Source: Mycobacterium sp. IS-836 (GTDB lineage: Bacteria; Actinomycetota; Actinomycetes; Mycobacteriales; Mycobacteriaceae). From it: a stretch of 64,000 nucleotides of DNA. Below, in pieces: positions 19,568 to 27,442 of the stretch. Position 1 is the first letter of the stretch; every line of letters starts with the position of its first letter. The stretch is from the NCBI RefSeq assembly GCF_001954275.1, contig NZ_MBEU01000021.1, positions 62,001 through 126,000 of the forward strand. Reading direction: 5' to 3'. A program made the translations under genes and the position numbers. Below the pieces are notes generated by a model. The model was not told where the DNA came from and ran no database searches. It saw only the letters and a program-made list of their open reading frames with translations.

Positions 19568-20503
19568 ATGACCGATAAGAGTTTTCAGCCCACCGTCGCC
19601 GGGCTGCGCGCCTTCGTCGCGGTGGCCGAAAAGCAGCATTTCGGCAGTGCGGCAACCACTCTCGGCGTCAGTCAGTCGACCCTCTCACAGGCCTTAGCGG
19701 CGTTGGAAGGCGGCGTCGGCACCCGTCTCGTGGAGCGATCGACGCGGCGGGTGCGCGTGACGACCGAGGGGATGCGGCTGTTGCCGTTCGCGCAGGCCGT
19801 CGTCGAGGCGATGGGGGCGTTCAGCGCGGCGGCCGCGGGGGCATCCGACCCGCTGCAGGGCACCATGCGGTTGGGATTGATCCCGACGGTGGCGCCCTAC
19901 GTGTTGCCGTCGGTGTTGGCGGGGCTGGCGAGCCGCCTGCCCGCGCTCACGCTGCGGGTGATCGAAGACCAGACCGAGCGGCTCCTGGCGGCGCTGCGCG
20001 ACGGCGCGTTGGACGCGGCCCTGATCGCGTTGCCCTCCGATGCGGCCGGCGTCACCGAGATCGCCATCTACGACGAGGATTTCCTGCTTGCGGTGCCGCC
20101 CGGGCATCCGCTTTCGGGCAAGCAGCGCGTGCCCACCGGCGCGCTGGCGGAGCTGCCGCTGCTCTTGCTGGACGAGGGTCACTGCCTGCGCGATCAGGCC
20201 CTGGACGTCTGCCAGAAGGCGGGCGTGCGGGCCGACCTCGCCGATACGCGGGCCGCGTCGCTGGCCACCGCCGTGCAATGCGTGACGGGCGGGCTGGGCG
20301 TCACGCTGATCCCGCAAAGCGCGGCGCCGGTCGAGGCCGCGCGCAGCCAACTCGGACTCGCGCAGTTTGCGACTCCCCGCCCCGGTCGACGAATCGGCCT
20401 GGTGTTCCGCTCCTCGAGCGGCCGCGACGAATCCTATCGGCGGCTTGCCGGGATCATCGGCGCGTCGATCAAGGCCGAGCACAAGGTCCGGCTGATCAAA
20501 TAG
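19568..20503 (+). CDS. oxyR: Peroxide-sensing LysR regulator OxyR, intact (311 aa)
   Basis: LysR-type activator of ahpC, sensing peroxide by disulphide formation. An N-terminal winged helix-turn-helix (residues about 10-70, [23 protein letters not shown]) is followed by the substrate-binding-like domain. Redox cysteines Cys206 and Cys215 ([18 protein letters not shown]) are spaced nine residues apart like Cys199/Cys208 of E. coli OxyR. The frame is uninterrupted, unlike the decayed oxyR of M. tuberculosis. ATG at 19568 is preferred over an upstream in-frame codon at 19541 because the helix-turn-helix spacing fits. Confidence 0.95.
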   Translation: MTDKSFQPTVAGLRAFVAVAEKQHFGSAATTLGVSQSTLSQALAALEGGVGTRLVERSTRRVRVTTEGMRLLPFAQAVVEAMGAFSAAAAGASDPLQGTMRLGLIPTVAPYVLPSVLAGLASRLPALTLRVIEDQTERLLAALRDGALDAALIALPSDAAGVTEIAIYDEDFLLAVPPGHPLSGKQRVPTGALAELPLLLLDEGHCLRDQALDVCQKAGVRADLADTRAASLATAVQCVTGGLGVTLIPQSAAPVEAARSQLGLAQFATPRPGRRIGLVFRSSSGRDESYRRLAGIIGASIKAEHKVRLIK

Positions 20504-20544
20504 CGGCCCTGTGGACCCGGGGCCTCCGACGGTAGGTTCAGCCC

Positions 20545-21258
20545 ATGGAGAAGGTAATCGCCGTACTGATGCGCACCGAAGCCGACGACGATTGGTGCGC
20601 CCGCCAACGGGGCCCCGTCGCCGACGCGCTGTTGGGGCTGGGCCTGCCCGGGTTGTCGGTCAATGTCCGGGACGCCGCGGTGCGCCACTCGCTGATGACG
20701 TTGACGACCCTGGACCCGCCGGTCGCCGCGGTGGTCAGCCTGTGGACCCAGCAGTGCTACGGCGACCAGACGGCGGCGGCGCTGGACCTGCTCGCCAAGG
20801 AATGCGAACTACTGGGCGCGTACCTGGTGACGGAGTCGGTCCCGCTGGCCGCGCCGGCCGTCGAATCCGGCACTCGCACACCGGGTTTGGCCAACATCGC
20901 CCTGCTGCGCCGGCCCGCGGCCCTCGATCAGGAGTCCTGGCTCACGCGCTGGCAGCGCGAGCACACCTCGGTCGCCATCGAAACCCAGTCGACATTCGGT
21001 TACACCCAGAACTGGGTGGTCCGGACGCTCACCGAAGGCGCGCCGGGAATCTCGGGCATCGTCGAAGAGTTGTTCCCCGCGGAGGCAATCACCGACTTGA
21101 AGGCATTCTTCGGTGCCGCAGACGACGCGGACCTGCAGCACCGGGTGGGCCGGATGGTCGCCAGCACAACTGCATTTGGCGCCAACGAGAACATCGACAC
21201 CGTGCCGACCAGCCGGTACGTGTTCAAGGCGCCCTTTGGAAGTGAGGACACCGGATGA
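20545..21258 (+). CDS. EthD-like dimeric alpha/beta-barrel protein (237 aa)
   Basis: Probable two-module ferredoxin-like (EthD/dabB-type) cytosolic protein. Two tandem halves of about 110 residues are suggested by the repeated pattern strand-helix-strand: KVIAVLMRTEADDDWCARQRG and NIALLRRPAALDQESWLTRWQREHT, the second carrying the typical W-x3-W-x3-HT of EthD. The C-terminal DTVPTSRYVFK resembles the closing strand of that family. Its stop overlaps the start of the following PPOX gene (ATGA), so the two are translationally coupled. Substrate unknown. Confidence 0.7.
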   Translation: MEKVIAVLMRTEADDDWCARQRGPVADALLGLGLPGLSVNVRDAAVRHSLMTLTTLDPPVAAVVSLWTQQCYGDQTAAALDLLAKECELLGAYLVTESVPLAAPAVESGTRTPGLANIALLRRPAALDQESWLTRWQREHTSVAIETQSTFGYTQNWVVRTLTEGAPGISGIVEELFPAEAITDLKAFFGAADDADLQHRVGRMVASTTAFGANENIDTVPTSRYVFKAPFGSEDTG

Positions 21259-21698
21259 CGACACTCGACGACGCGGTAGCGCTGGCGGCAGGGGAAAGCG
21301 GTCTGGCGGTGATATCCACCGTTCGTGCCGATGGCAGCGTGCAGGCATCGCTGGTCAACGTCGGCCTGTTGCCGCATCCGGCCGCGGGCCAACCGTCCCT
21401 TGCGTTTACCACGTACGGCAAAGTCAAGCTCGCCAACCTGCGGGCGCGGCCACAGTTGGCCGTCACGTTCAAGAACGGTTGGCAGTGGGCCACTGTCGAG
21501 GGCCGCGCCGAGCTGGCCGGCCCGGACGACGCGCAGCCCTGGCTGACGGGCGGCGATCAGTTGCGGCTCCTGCTCCGTGACGTCTTCACGGCGGCGGGCG
21601 GCACGCACGACGACTGGGACGAGTACGACCGGGTGATGGCCGCCGAGCGGCGTGCCGTGGTGTTGATCGCGCCGACCCGCGTCTACAGCAACGGCTGA
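21255..21698 (+). CDS. PPOX-class F420/FMN-binding protein (Rv1875-type, 147 aa)
   Basis: Split-barrel flavin or F420-dependent oxidoreductase of the pyridoxamine-5'-phosphate-oxidase-like class. Family features are LAVISTVRADGSVQASLVN at residues 17-35, LAFTTYGKVKLANLRARPQLAVTF, the WATVEGRAEL strand, and the closing RRAVVLIAPTRVYSNG. Length equals that of M. tuberculosis Rv1875. ATG at 21255 overlaps the preceding EthD-like stop. The synteny with bfrA (Rv1876) just downstream supports orthology. Substrate unknown. Confidence 0.85.
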   Translation: MTTLDDAVALAAGESGLAVISTVRADGSVQASLVNVGLLPHPAAGQPSLAFTTYGKVKLANLRARPQLAVTFKNGWQWATVEGRAELAGPDDAQPWLTGGDQLRLLLRDVFTAAGGTHDDWDEYDRVMAAERRAVVLIAPTRVYSNG

Positions 21699-21723
21699 AT
21701 TCACCAACCGTTAGGCTGCAGCC

Positions 21724-22473
21724 GTGACGCTGCAGATCGACGACGAAAAGCGGGTACGCACGCTTACGCTCAACCGGCCCGACGCGCTGAATGCCTTCAA
21801 CGAAGCCCTCTATGACGCGACGGCCGAGGCGCTGTGGGCCGCGGCCGAGGACCCCGAGGTCGCCGTCGTGCTACTGACCGGCGCCGGGCGCGGCTTTAGC
21901 GCCGGTACCGACCTCGCCGAGATGCAGGCGCGGATCACCGACCCCGATTCCACGCCGGGAAAGCACGGCTTCGTCGGCTTGATCGACGCGCTCAGCGCGT
22001 TTCCGAAGCCACTGATCTGCGCGGTGAACGGCGTCGGGGTGGGCATCGGCGCCACGATTCTCGGCTACGCCGACCTGGCGTTCATGTCCGCGACGGCGCG
22101 CCTGAAGTGCCCCTTCACCAGCCTGGGTGTCGCGCCCGAGGCCGCCTCCTCGTATCTGCTGCCGCAGCTGGTAGGCCGGCAGAACGCCGCCTGGTTGCTC
22201 ATGTCCTCGGAATGGATCGATGCCGAAGAGGCGCTGCGGATGGGCCTGGTGTGGCGGGTCTGCAATCCGGACGAGTTGTTGCCCGAGGCCCGTCGGCACG
22301 CCGAAATCCTTGCGGCGCAGCCGATTTCGAGCCTGATGGCCGTCAAGCACACGATGGTCGAACCGATCCGTCCGGAGATCGCGGCGGCCAGCGCGCGGGA
22401 AAACGCTCATTTCGCCGAGTTGATGGGCGCTCAGGCCAACGCCGCCGCGCTGGCGGACTTCAACAAACGCTGA
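21724..22473 (+). CDS. Enoyl-CoA hydratase/isomerase family protein (249 aa)
   Basis: Crotonase-fold CoA enzyme. The CoA-binding and oxyanion segments are GAGRGFSAGTDLAEM near residues 59-73 and AVNGVGVGIGATILGYADLAFMS at about 100-122. The usual hydratase Glu pair is only partly matched (PFTSLGVAPEAASSYLLPQLVG), a pattern closer to the isomerase (PECI-like) branch than to classical hydratases. GTG start at 21724, 25 bp after the PPOX gene and on the same strand. Convergent with bfd. Substrate not predictable. Confidence 0.85.
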   Translation: MTLQIDDEKRVRTLTLNRPDALNAFNEALYDATAEALWAAAEDPEVAVVLLTGAGRGFSAGTDLAEMQARITDPDSTPGKHGFVGLIDALSAFPKPLICAVNGVGVGIGATILGYADLAFMSATARLKCPFTSLGVAPEAASSYLLPQLVGRQNAAWLLMSSEWIDAEEALRMGLVWRVCNPDELLPEARRHAEILAAQPISSLMAVKHTMVEPIRPEIAAASARENAHFAELMGAQANAAALADFNKR

Positions 22474-22479
22474 CCGGAG

Positions 22480-22665
22480 TTATCGCGAGCGAGCGGGCTC
22501 GAGTTGGCGCGCGGATTCGATGATCGCGCGCAGCGTGCGCCGGCAGCGCCCGCAGTCGGCGCCGGCCCCGCACGCGGCGGCAATCTCCTTCGACGTGCAG
22601 GCACCCCGCGCTACCGCGTCGCACACCGTTTGATTGGTGGCCCCCACGCACAGGCATACGTACAT
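22480..22665 (-). CDS. bfd: Bacterioferritin-associated ferredoxin Bfd (61 aa)
   Basis: Small [2Fe-2S] protein that reduces ferric iron stored in bacterioferritin and releases it. Four ligands are visible: Cys4 and Cys6 (VCLCVG) and Cys38 and Cys41 (GADCGRCRRTL). ATG at 22665. It is transcribed divergently from bfrA, and the shared region carries two IdeR boxes, so iron status probably sets both. Normal length for the family. The partner bacterioferritin has the heme ligand that Bfd docks near. Confidence 0.92.
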   Translation of the reverse strand: MYVCLCVGATNQTVCDAVARGACTSKEIAAACGAGADCGRCRRTLRAIIESARQLEPARSR

Positions 22666-22713
22666 CAGCGGGTCCCCCGCGTGCGCGCGTAAGCCGTGCG
22701 AACCAGCCTCATA

Positions 22714-22756
22714 TTAGTGGAGTCTAACCTAACTAGATTAGCGGAGTCTAACCTAA
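22714..22756. promoter_or_regulatory. Two tandem IdeR iron boxes between bfd and bfrA
   Basis: TTAGTGGAGTCTAACCTAA at 22714-22732 and TTAGCGGAGTCTAACCTAA at 22738-22756 differ at one base. Both closely match the 19-bp IdeR consensus TTAGGTTAGSCTAACCTAA, especially in the right half, and their starts are 24 bp apart. In M. tuberculosis IdeR activates bfrA from tandem boxes, so iron-dependent activation of bfrA and control of bfd is expected. Confidence 0.9.
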
Positions 22757-22787
22757 CGATGGGTGACCTAAGTCATGCCGATGAGCC

Positions 22788-22823
22788 CAGCCATACCTTG
22801 CTGAGCGCAGCCATACCTTGCTG
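22788..22823 (+). repeat. Duplicated 16-bp element in the bfrA leader
   Basis: CAGCCATACCTTGCTG occurs at 22788-22803 and again at 22808-22823, a 20-bp period. It lies in the 181-bp stretch between the iron boxes and the bfrA start codon, probably in the untranslated leader. No open frame is convincing there. Confidence 0.75.
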
Positions 22824-22937
22824 GAAGATTCGAAATCGGCGTGGCAAAGTGCTGCTACAAGCCCGAAACGGTGTGCTTCAGCCCAGCCCGCCGTCCGCGC
22901 TCAGACATGACGGCCTTCATACCCCTAAGGAGCGATC

Positions 22938-23417
22938 GTGCAAGGTGATCCGGACGTTTTGCGCCTGCTCAACGAGCAATTGACAAGCGAGCTCACCGCA
23001 ATCAACCAATACTTCCTGCATTCCAAGATGCAGGACAACTGGGGCTTCACGGAGCTCGCCGAGCACACCCGCGCCGAGTCCTTCGACGAAATGCGCCACG
23101 CCGAGGCGATCACCGACCGCATTTTGCTGCTCGACGGGTTGCCGAACTATCAACGCCTGTTCTCGCTACGCATCGGCCAAACGCTGCGCGAGCAGTTCGA
23201 GGCCGACTTGGCCATCGAATACGAGGTGATGGACCGGCTCAAGCCCGGCATCATCATGTGCCGCGAAAAACAGGACAGCACCAGCGCCAACCTCCTCGAG
23301 GAGATCGTGGCGGACGAGGAAAAACACATCGACTACCTGGAGACGCAGCTGGAGTTGATGGAGAAGCTGGGCGAGGAGCTGTACTCGGCGCAATGCGTCT
23401 CGCGGCCCCCGAGCTGA
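22938..23417 (+). CDS. bfrA: Bacterioferritin BfrA (159 aa)
   Basis: Heme-containing 24-mer ferritin that oxidises and stores iron. Diiron ligands Glu18, Glu51, His54, Glu94, Glu127 and His130 and the axial heme ligand Met52 are all in place (SFDEMRHAEAITD at 48-60). A GTG at 22938 follows an AAGGAG ribosome site, giving MQGDPDVLRLLNEQL. Length equals M. tuberculosis BfrA (Rv1876). Iron-activated expression through IdeR is likely from the upstream boxes; Bfd is encoded divergently. Confidence 0.97.
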   Translation: MQGDPDVLRLLNEQLTSELTAINQYFLHSKMQDNWGFTELAEHTRAESFDEMRHAEAITDRILLLDGLPNYQRLFSLRIGQTLREQFEADLAIEYEVMDRLKPGIIMCREKQDSTSANLLEEIVADEEKHIDYLETQLELMEKLGEELYSAQCVSRPPS

Positions 23418-23483
23418 CGCTCTGATTGCCGCTAACTGACCCTGGGCATCCGGTAAGCATCGGACGCCGACGGGAAGGCAGGC

Positions 23484-25553
23484 ATGACGAGGACGACACC
23501 ATCAGCGATCCCGGCCAGCCCGGCTGCCGAGCACGCGCCCGGCGACGTTGCGGTCGATCCGCAGCGACGGAATTTCATCTTCGTGGCGGTCTTGCTCGGC
23601 ATGTTGATGGCCGCGCTGGATCAGACGATCGTGGCGACCGCGCTGCCGACCATCGTCGCCAATCTCGGTGGGGCGGGCCATCAGTCGTGGGTTGTCACCA
23701 GCTACCTGCTCGCGTCGACCATCATGACCGCCCTGGTCGGCAAGTTCGGTGACCTGTTCGGCCGAAAGCGGGTGTTCCAGGCGGCCGTCGTGTTCTTCGT
23801 CGCCGGGTCGGTGCTCTGTGGGCTTTCGAGTTCGATGGGCATGCTGGTCGCGTCGCGCGCGCTGCAGGGCATCGGCGGTGGCGGGCTCATGGTGACCGCC
23901 ATGGCGTTGATCGGCGAGGTCATTCCGCTGCGGGATCGCGGCCGCTACCAGGGAGCGATGGGCGCGGTGTTCGGCGTCACCACGGTGATCGGGCCGTTGC
24001 TCGGCGGGTACTTCACCGATCACTTGACGTGGCGCTGGGCGTTCTGGATCAACGTCCCGATTTCGGTCGTGGTTTTCTTCGTGGCCGCGGCGGCCATCCC
24101 GGCGCTGTCCGAGCGCACCAAACCGGTAATCGACTACACCGGGATCCTGTTGGTCGGCCTGGGCGCCTCGGGGCTGACGTTGGCCACCAGCTGGGGCGGC
24201 ACCACCTATCCGTGGGGCTCGGCGACGATCGTCGGGTTGTTCGCGGGTTCGGCTGTGACCCTGGGAATCTTCGTCTGGGTGGAAAGCCGTGTCGCCGCGC
24301 CGATTCTGCCGACCCGGCTGTTCGGCAGCCCGGTATTCACGGTGTGCTGCGTGCTGTCCTTCGTGGTCGGGTTCGCGATGTTGGGCGCGCTGACGTTCCT
24401 GCCGACCTACATGCAGTTCGTCGACGGCGTCTCGGCGACCACGTCGGGCCTGCGCACGCTGCCGATGGTGGTGGGCATGCTGACCACCTCGATGGGCAGC
24501 GGCGCCCTGGTCGGCCGCACGGGCAGATACAAGGTCTTCCCGGTCGCGGGCACCGCCGTGATGGCCGTGGCGTTTTTCCTGATGTCGCGGATGGACCCGT
24601 CGACATCGACCCTGCTGCAATCGGTGTTCCTGGTCATCCTGGGCGCGGGGATCGGGATGTGCATGCAGACGCTGGTCCTCATCGTCCAGAACACCTCGAG
24701 CTTCGACGACCTCGGCGTCGCCACCTCCGGGGTGACCTTCTTCCGCACGATCGGCAGTTCGTTCGGCACGGCCATCTTCGGCTCGCTGTTCAACAACTTC
24801 CTGCACAGCCGGATCGGGCCGGCGCTGGCCGCCAGCCACGCGCCCGCCGCCGCCGCCGCTTCGCCGGCGGCCCTGCACCGCCTGCCGCATACCGTGGCTG
24901 CCCCGATCGTGGCCGCCTATGCCGACTCGCTCACCCTGGTGTTCCTCTGGGCGGTGCCGGTCGCGCTGGTCGGGTTTGTGCTGGCGCTGTTTTTGCGCGA
25001 AGTGCCGTTGCGGGGGATCGGCAATAACCGCGGCGACATCGGCGAGGCGTTCGCCATGCCCACGAGCCAATCACCCGACGAGATGCTGGAGACCGCGATC
25101 GGCCGGCTGCTGCGGGGCGCTCCCGGCATGCGGCTGCGCAGCATCGCCATGCGGCCCGACTGCCAGCTCGACGTCGCCGGGCTGTGGGGCGTCCTGCGGA
25201 TCTACCGCTATCAGCAGATGTATGGGGCGGCCCGGCTCACCGATATCGGCGACACGCTGCGGATACCTTTCGAGGTACTAGAGCCCACCTTCCGCCGCCT
25301 GGTCGGCGCCGGTTTCGTGCAGGGCGACGGCGACCAAATGTGGTTGACGCAATCCGGCGTCCAGCAGGTCGATTACGTGTACTCGCTGCTGGTGGCCTGG
25401 ATCCTCGACAAGCTGGCCCGTTCACCGAGTTTCGAGGGCCGGCCGGACCGCCGCCAGGTGGAGGCCGCCCTGCAACGCATCGCGCATCGGGTTCTGGCAC
25501 AACGCGAGTGGCACGACGAACAGCCGACGATCGCCCTACCGCAAACGGGCTAG
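23484..25553 (+). CDS. MFS drug exporter, DHA2 (14-helix) type with cytosolic winged-helix-like tail (Rv1877-type, 689 aa)
   Basis: Inner-membrane proton-driven multidrug exporter. Fourteen hydrophobic helices occupy residues about 30-500, with motif D1 LDQTIVATALPTI at 45-57, motif A GKFGDLFGRKRVF at about 87-99 and motif C-like GPLLGGYFTD. Beyond residue 503 comes a soluble tail of about 185 residues unusual for the family. Part of it, IPFEVLEPTFRRLVGAGFVQ then QMWLTQSGVQQVDYV, reads like a MarR-type winged helix. M. tuberculosis Rv1877 (687 aa) has the same length. ATG at 23484. Substrates unproven here. Confidence 0.92.
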   Translation: MTRTTPSAIPASPAAEHAPGDVAVDPQRRNFIFVAVLLGMLMAALDQTIVATALPTIVANLGGAGHQSWVVTSYLLASTIMTALVGKFGDLFGRKRVFQAAVVFFVAGSVLCGLSSSMGMLVASRALQGIGGGGLMVTAMALIGEVIPLRDRGRYQGAMGAVFGVTTVIGPLLGGYFTDHLTWRWAFWINVPISVVVFFVAAAAIPALSERTKPVIDYTGILLVGLGASGLTLATSWGGTTYPWGSATIVGLFAGSAVTLGIFVWVESRVAAPILPTRLFGSPVFTVCCVLSFVVGFAMLGALTFLPTYMQFVDGVSATTSGLRTLPMVVGMLTTSMGSGALVGRTGRYKVFPVAGTAVMAVAFFLMSRMDPSTSTLLQSVFLVILGAGIGMCMQTLVLIVQNTSSFDDLGVATSGVTFFRTIGSSFGTAIFGSLFNNFLHSRIGPALAASHAPAAAAASPAALHRLPHTVAAPIVAAYADSLTLVFLWAVPVALVGFVLALFLREVPLRGIGNNRGDIGEAFAMPTSQSPDEMLETAIGRLLRGAPGMRLRSIAMRPDCQLDVAGLWGVLRIYRYQQMYGAARLTDIGDTLRIPFEVLEPTFRRLVGAGFVQGDGDQMWLTQSGVQQVDYVYSLLVAWILDKLARSPSFEGRPDRRQVEAALQRIAHRVLAQREWHDEQPTIALPQTG

Positions 25554-25569
25554 GGCGTACCATCACGCC

Positions 25570-26064
25570 ATGAGCCGAATCGGAACCTTCGCGGACGACG
25601 ACGTCTACAGCTGGGCCACGAAATCGCCTGACCTTGGCGGCGCGATCGCCAACTTCAGCCAGGCGGTCTACACGAAGAACCGGTTGCCGATGCGCACCCG
25701 CGAGCTGGCCCGGACGGTGATCGCACATGACAACGAGTGCACCGTGTGCATGAATACCCGCGATGCCGACGGGCCCGCGGCAGGCGTCGACGAAGAGCTC
25801 TACGAGCACGCGCTGGAATGGCGCACCTGGCCCGGCTACAGCGAACAGGAGCGCCTGGCCGCCGAGTTCGCCCACCGCTTTGGCACCGAGCACACCAAGC
25901 TGCGTGACGACGAAGACTTCTGGAGCCGCTGCAACGAGCACTTCTCCGAGGAGCTACTCGCCGACCTCGCGATGTCCTGCGCCCTGTGGGTCGGCATGGG
26001 CCGGATGCTGCGCACCCTGGATATCGGCCAGGCCTGCAAGCTGACCTTGCCCAGCCGCGCCTGA
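25570..26064 (+). CDS. Carboxymuconolactone decarboxylase family (AhpD-like) protein (164 aa)
   Basis: Helical CMD-domain protein, probably a thiol-active oxidoreductase rather than a true decarboxylase. Residues 43-62, RTRELARTVIAHDNECTVCM, contain the AhpD-like Cys-x2-Cys (Cys57, Cys60) and are followed by N-T-R-D where AhpD has a His. The C-terminal half carries ELLADLAMSCALWVGMGRML. ATG at 25570, 16 bp downstream of the exporter gene, suggests co-transcription. It is one of two CxxC helical proteins in the window, the other being AhpD. Confidence 0.8.
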   Translation: MSRIGTFADDDVYSWATKSPDLGGAIANFSQAVYTKNRLPMRTRELARTVIAHDNECTVCMNTRDADGPAAGVDEELYEHALEWRTWPGYSEQERLAAEFAHRFGTEHTKLRDDEDFWSRCNEHFSEELLADLAMSCALWVGMGRMLRTLDIGQACKLTLPSRA

Positions 26065-26089
26065 CCAGCACGCGACGTTTCGGGCTGCC

Positions 26090-27442
26090 ATGACAGCCAC
26101 ACCGCTCGCCGCCGCGGCGATCGCCCAGCTCGAGGGCGAAGGCGTCGACACCGTCATCGGCACCGTGGTGAACCCGGCCGGGCTCACCCAGGCCAAAACG
26201 GTGCCGATCCGGCGGACCAACACGTTCGCCGACCCCGGCCTGGGTGCCAGTCCCACGTGGCACGCGTTCGCCATCGACCAGACCGGCATCGCCTTCACCG
26301 ACGACGTCGGCGTGGTGGGCGATCAGCGTCTGCGCATCGACCTGTCGGCGCTGCGCATCATCGGCGACGGGTTGGCGTGGGCGCCGGCCGCGTTCTTCGA
26401 ACAGGACGGCACACCGGTCCCCGGATGCAGCCGCGGAACGCTGACGCGAATCGAGGCCGCACTTGCCGACGCGGGCATCGAGGCGGCCATCGGTCACGAA
26501 ATCGAATTCCTCCTAGTGGAGCCCGACGGTGCGCGGCTCCCGTCGGTGTTGTGGGCGCAGTACGGCCTCGCCGGCGTGCTCGAACACGAGGCCTTCGTCC
26601 GTGATGTCATCGCGACCGCCAGCACCGCCGGCGTCGGGATCGAGCAGTTCCACCCCGAATCGGGGGCCAACCAATTCGAGATTTCGTTGTCCCCGCTACC
26701 GCCGGTGGCCGCGGCCGATCAGCTGGTGGTGGCCCGGATCATCATCGGCCGGGCCGCCCGGCGCCATGGGCTGCGCATCAGCCTGTCGCCGGCCCCGTTT
26801 GCCGGCAGCGTCGGATCCGGTGCACACCAGCACTTCTCGCTGAGCACTCCCGACGGACCGCTGTTCTCCGACGGAACCGGCGCCGCCGGCATGACAGCGG
26901 CCGGGGAGAGCGCGGTGGCCGGGGTGATTCGCGGGCTGCCGGAGGCGCAGGGGGTGCTATGCGGTTCGATCGTGTCCGGCCTTCGGATGAGGCCCGGTAA
27001 CTGGGCCGGCGCCCATGTGTGCTGGGGCACCGAGAACCGCGAGGCCGCAGTGCGATTCATCAAGGGCGGCCCGGGCAGCGCGCACGGCGGCAATGTCGAG
27101 GTGAAAATCGTCGACCCCTCGGCGAATCCGTACCTGGCGTCGGCGGCGATTCTCGGGCTGGCCCTCGATGGGATTCGGCGCGACGCGCCACTACCACCGG
27201 AAGCGACGATAGATCCGGCAAAACTGTCCGCCTCGGAGCGAAAGCGCATCGGCGTGCTGCGACTTGCGGAGAATCAGGTGGAAGCGATTGCCGCACTGGA
27301 TAATTCGGAGCTGATGCGCGGCATCCTGGGCGATGCCGCCGTCGACATGGTCATCGCGGTCCGCCGCCTGGAGCATGAGCAGTACGGCACCCTGGACGAC
27401 GAGCGGCTGGCGGACAAGTTTCGGATGGCCTGGAGCCTGTGA
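26090..27442 (+). CDS. glnA3: Glutamine synthetase-like protein GlnA3 (450 aa)
   Basis: Type I glutamine-synthetase-fold enzyme. It retains IGHEIEFLLVEP (metal-binding Glu, residues about 142-153), FHPESGANQFEISLSPLPP (second metal site), and GSGAHQHFSL corresponding to the ammonia/ATP loop. The adenylylation-site region of housekeeping GlnA1 is absent. M. tuberculosis GlnA3 (Rv1878) has 450 residues and is dispensable for glutamine supply; a Streptomyces GlnA3 is a gamma-glutamylpolyamine synthetase. The next gene, an amidohydrolase, overlaps by 4 bp. Together they match the two halves of the FluG fusion, so a gamma-glutamyl-amide pathway is a reasonable inference. Confidence 0.92.
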   Translation: MTATPLAAAAIAQLEGEGVDTVIGTVVNPAGLTQAKTVPIRRTNTFADPGLGASPTWHAFAIDQTGIAFTDDVGVVGDQRLRIDLSALRIIGDGLAWAPAAFFEQDGTPVPGCSRGTLTRIEAALADAGIEAAIGHEIEFLLVEPDGARLPSVLWAQYGLAGVLEHEAFVRDVIATASTAGVGIEQFHPESGANQFEISLSPLPPVAAADQLVVARIIIGRAARRHGLRISLSPAPFAGSVGSGAHQHFSLSTPDGPLFSDGTGAAGMTAAGESAVAGVIRGLPEAQGVLCGSIVSGLRMRPGNWAGAHVCWGTENREAAVRFIKGGPGSAHGGNVEVKIVDPSANPYLASAAILGLALDGIRRDAPLPPEATIDPAKLSASERKRIGVLRLAENQVEAIAALDNSELMRGILGDAAVDMVIAVRRLEHEQYGTLDDERLADKFRMAWSL

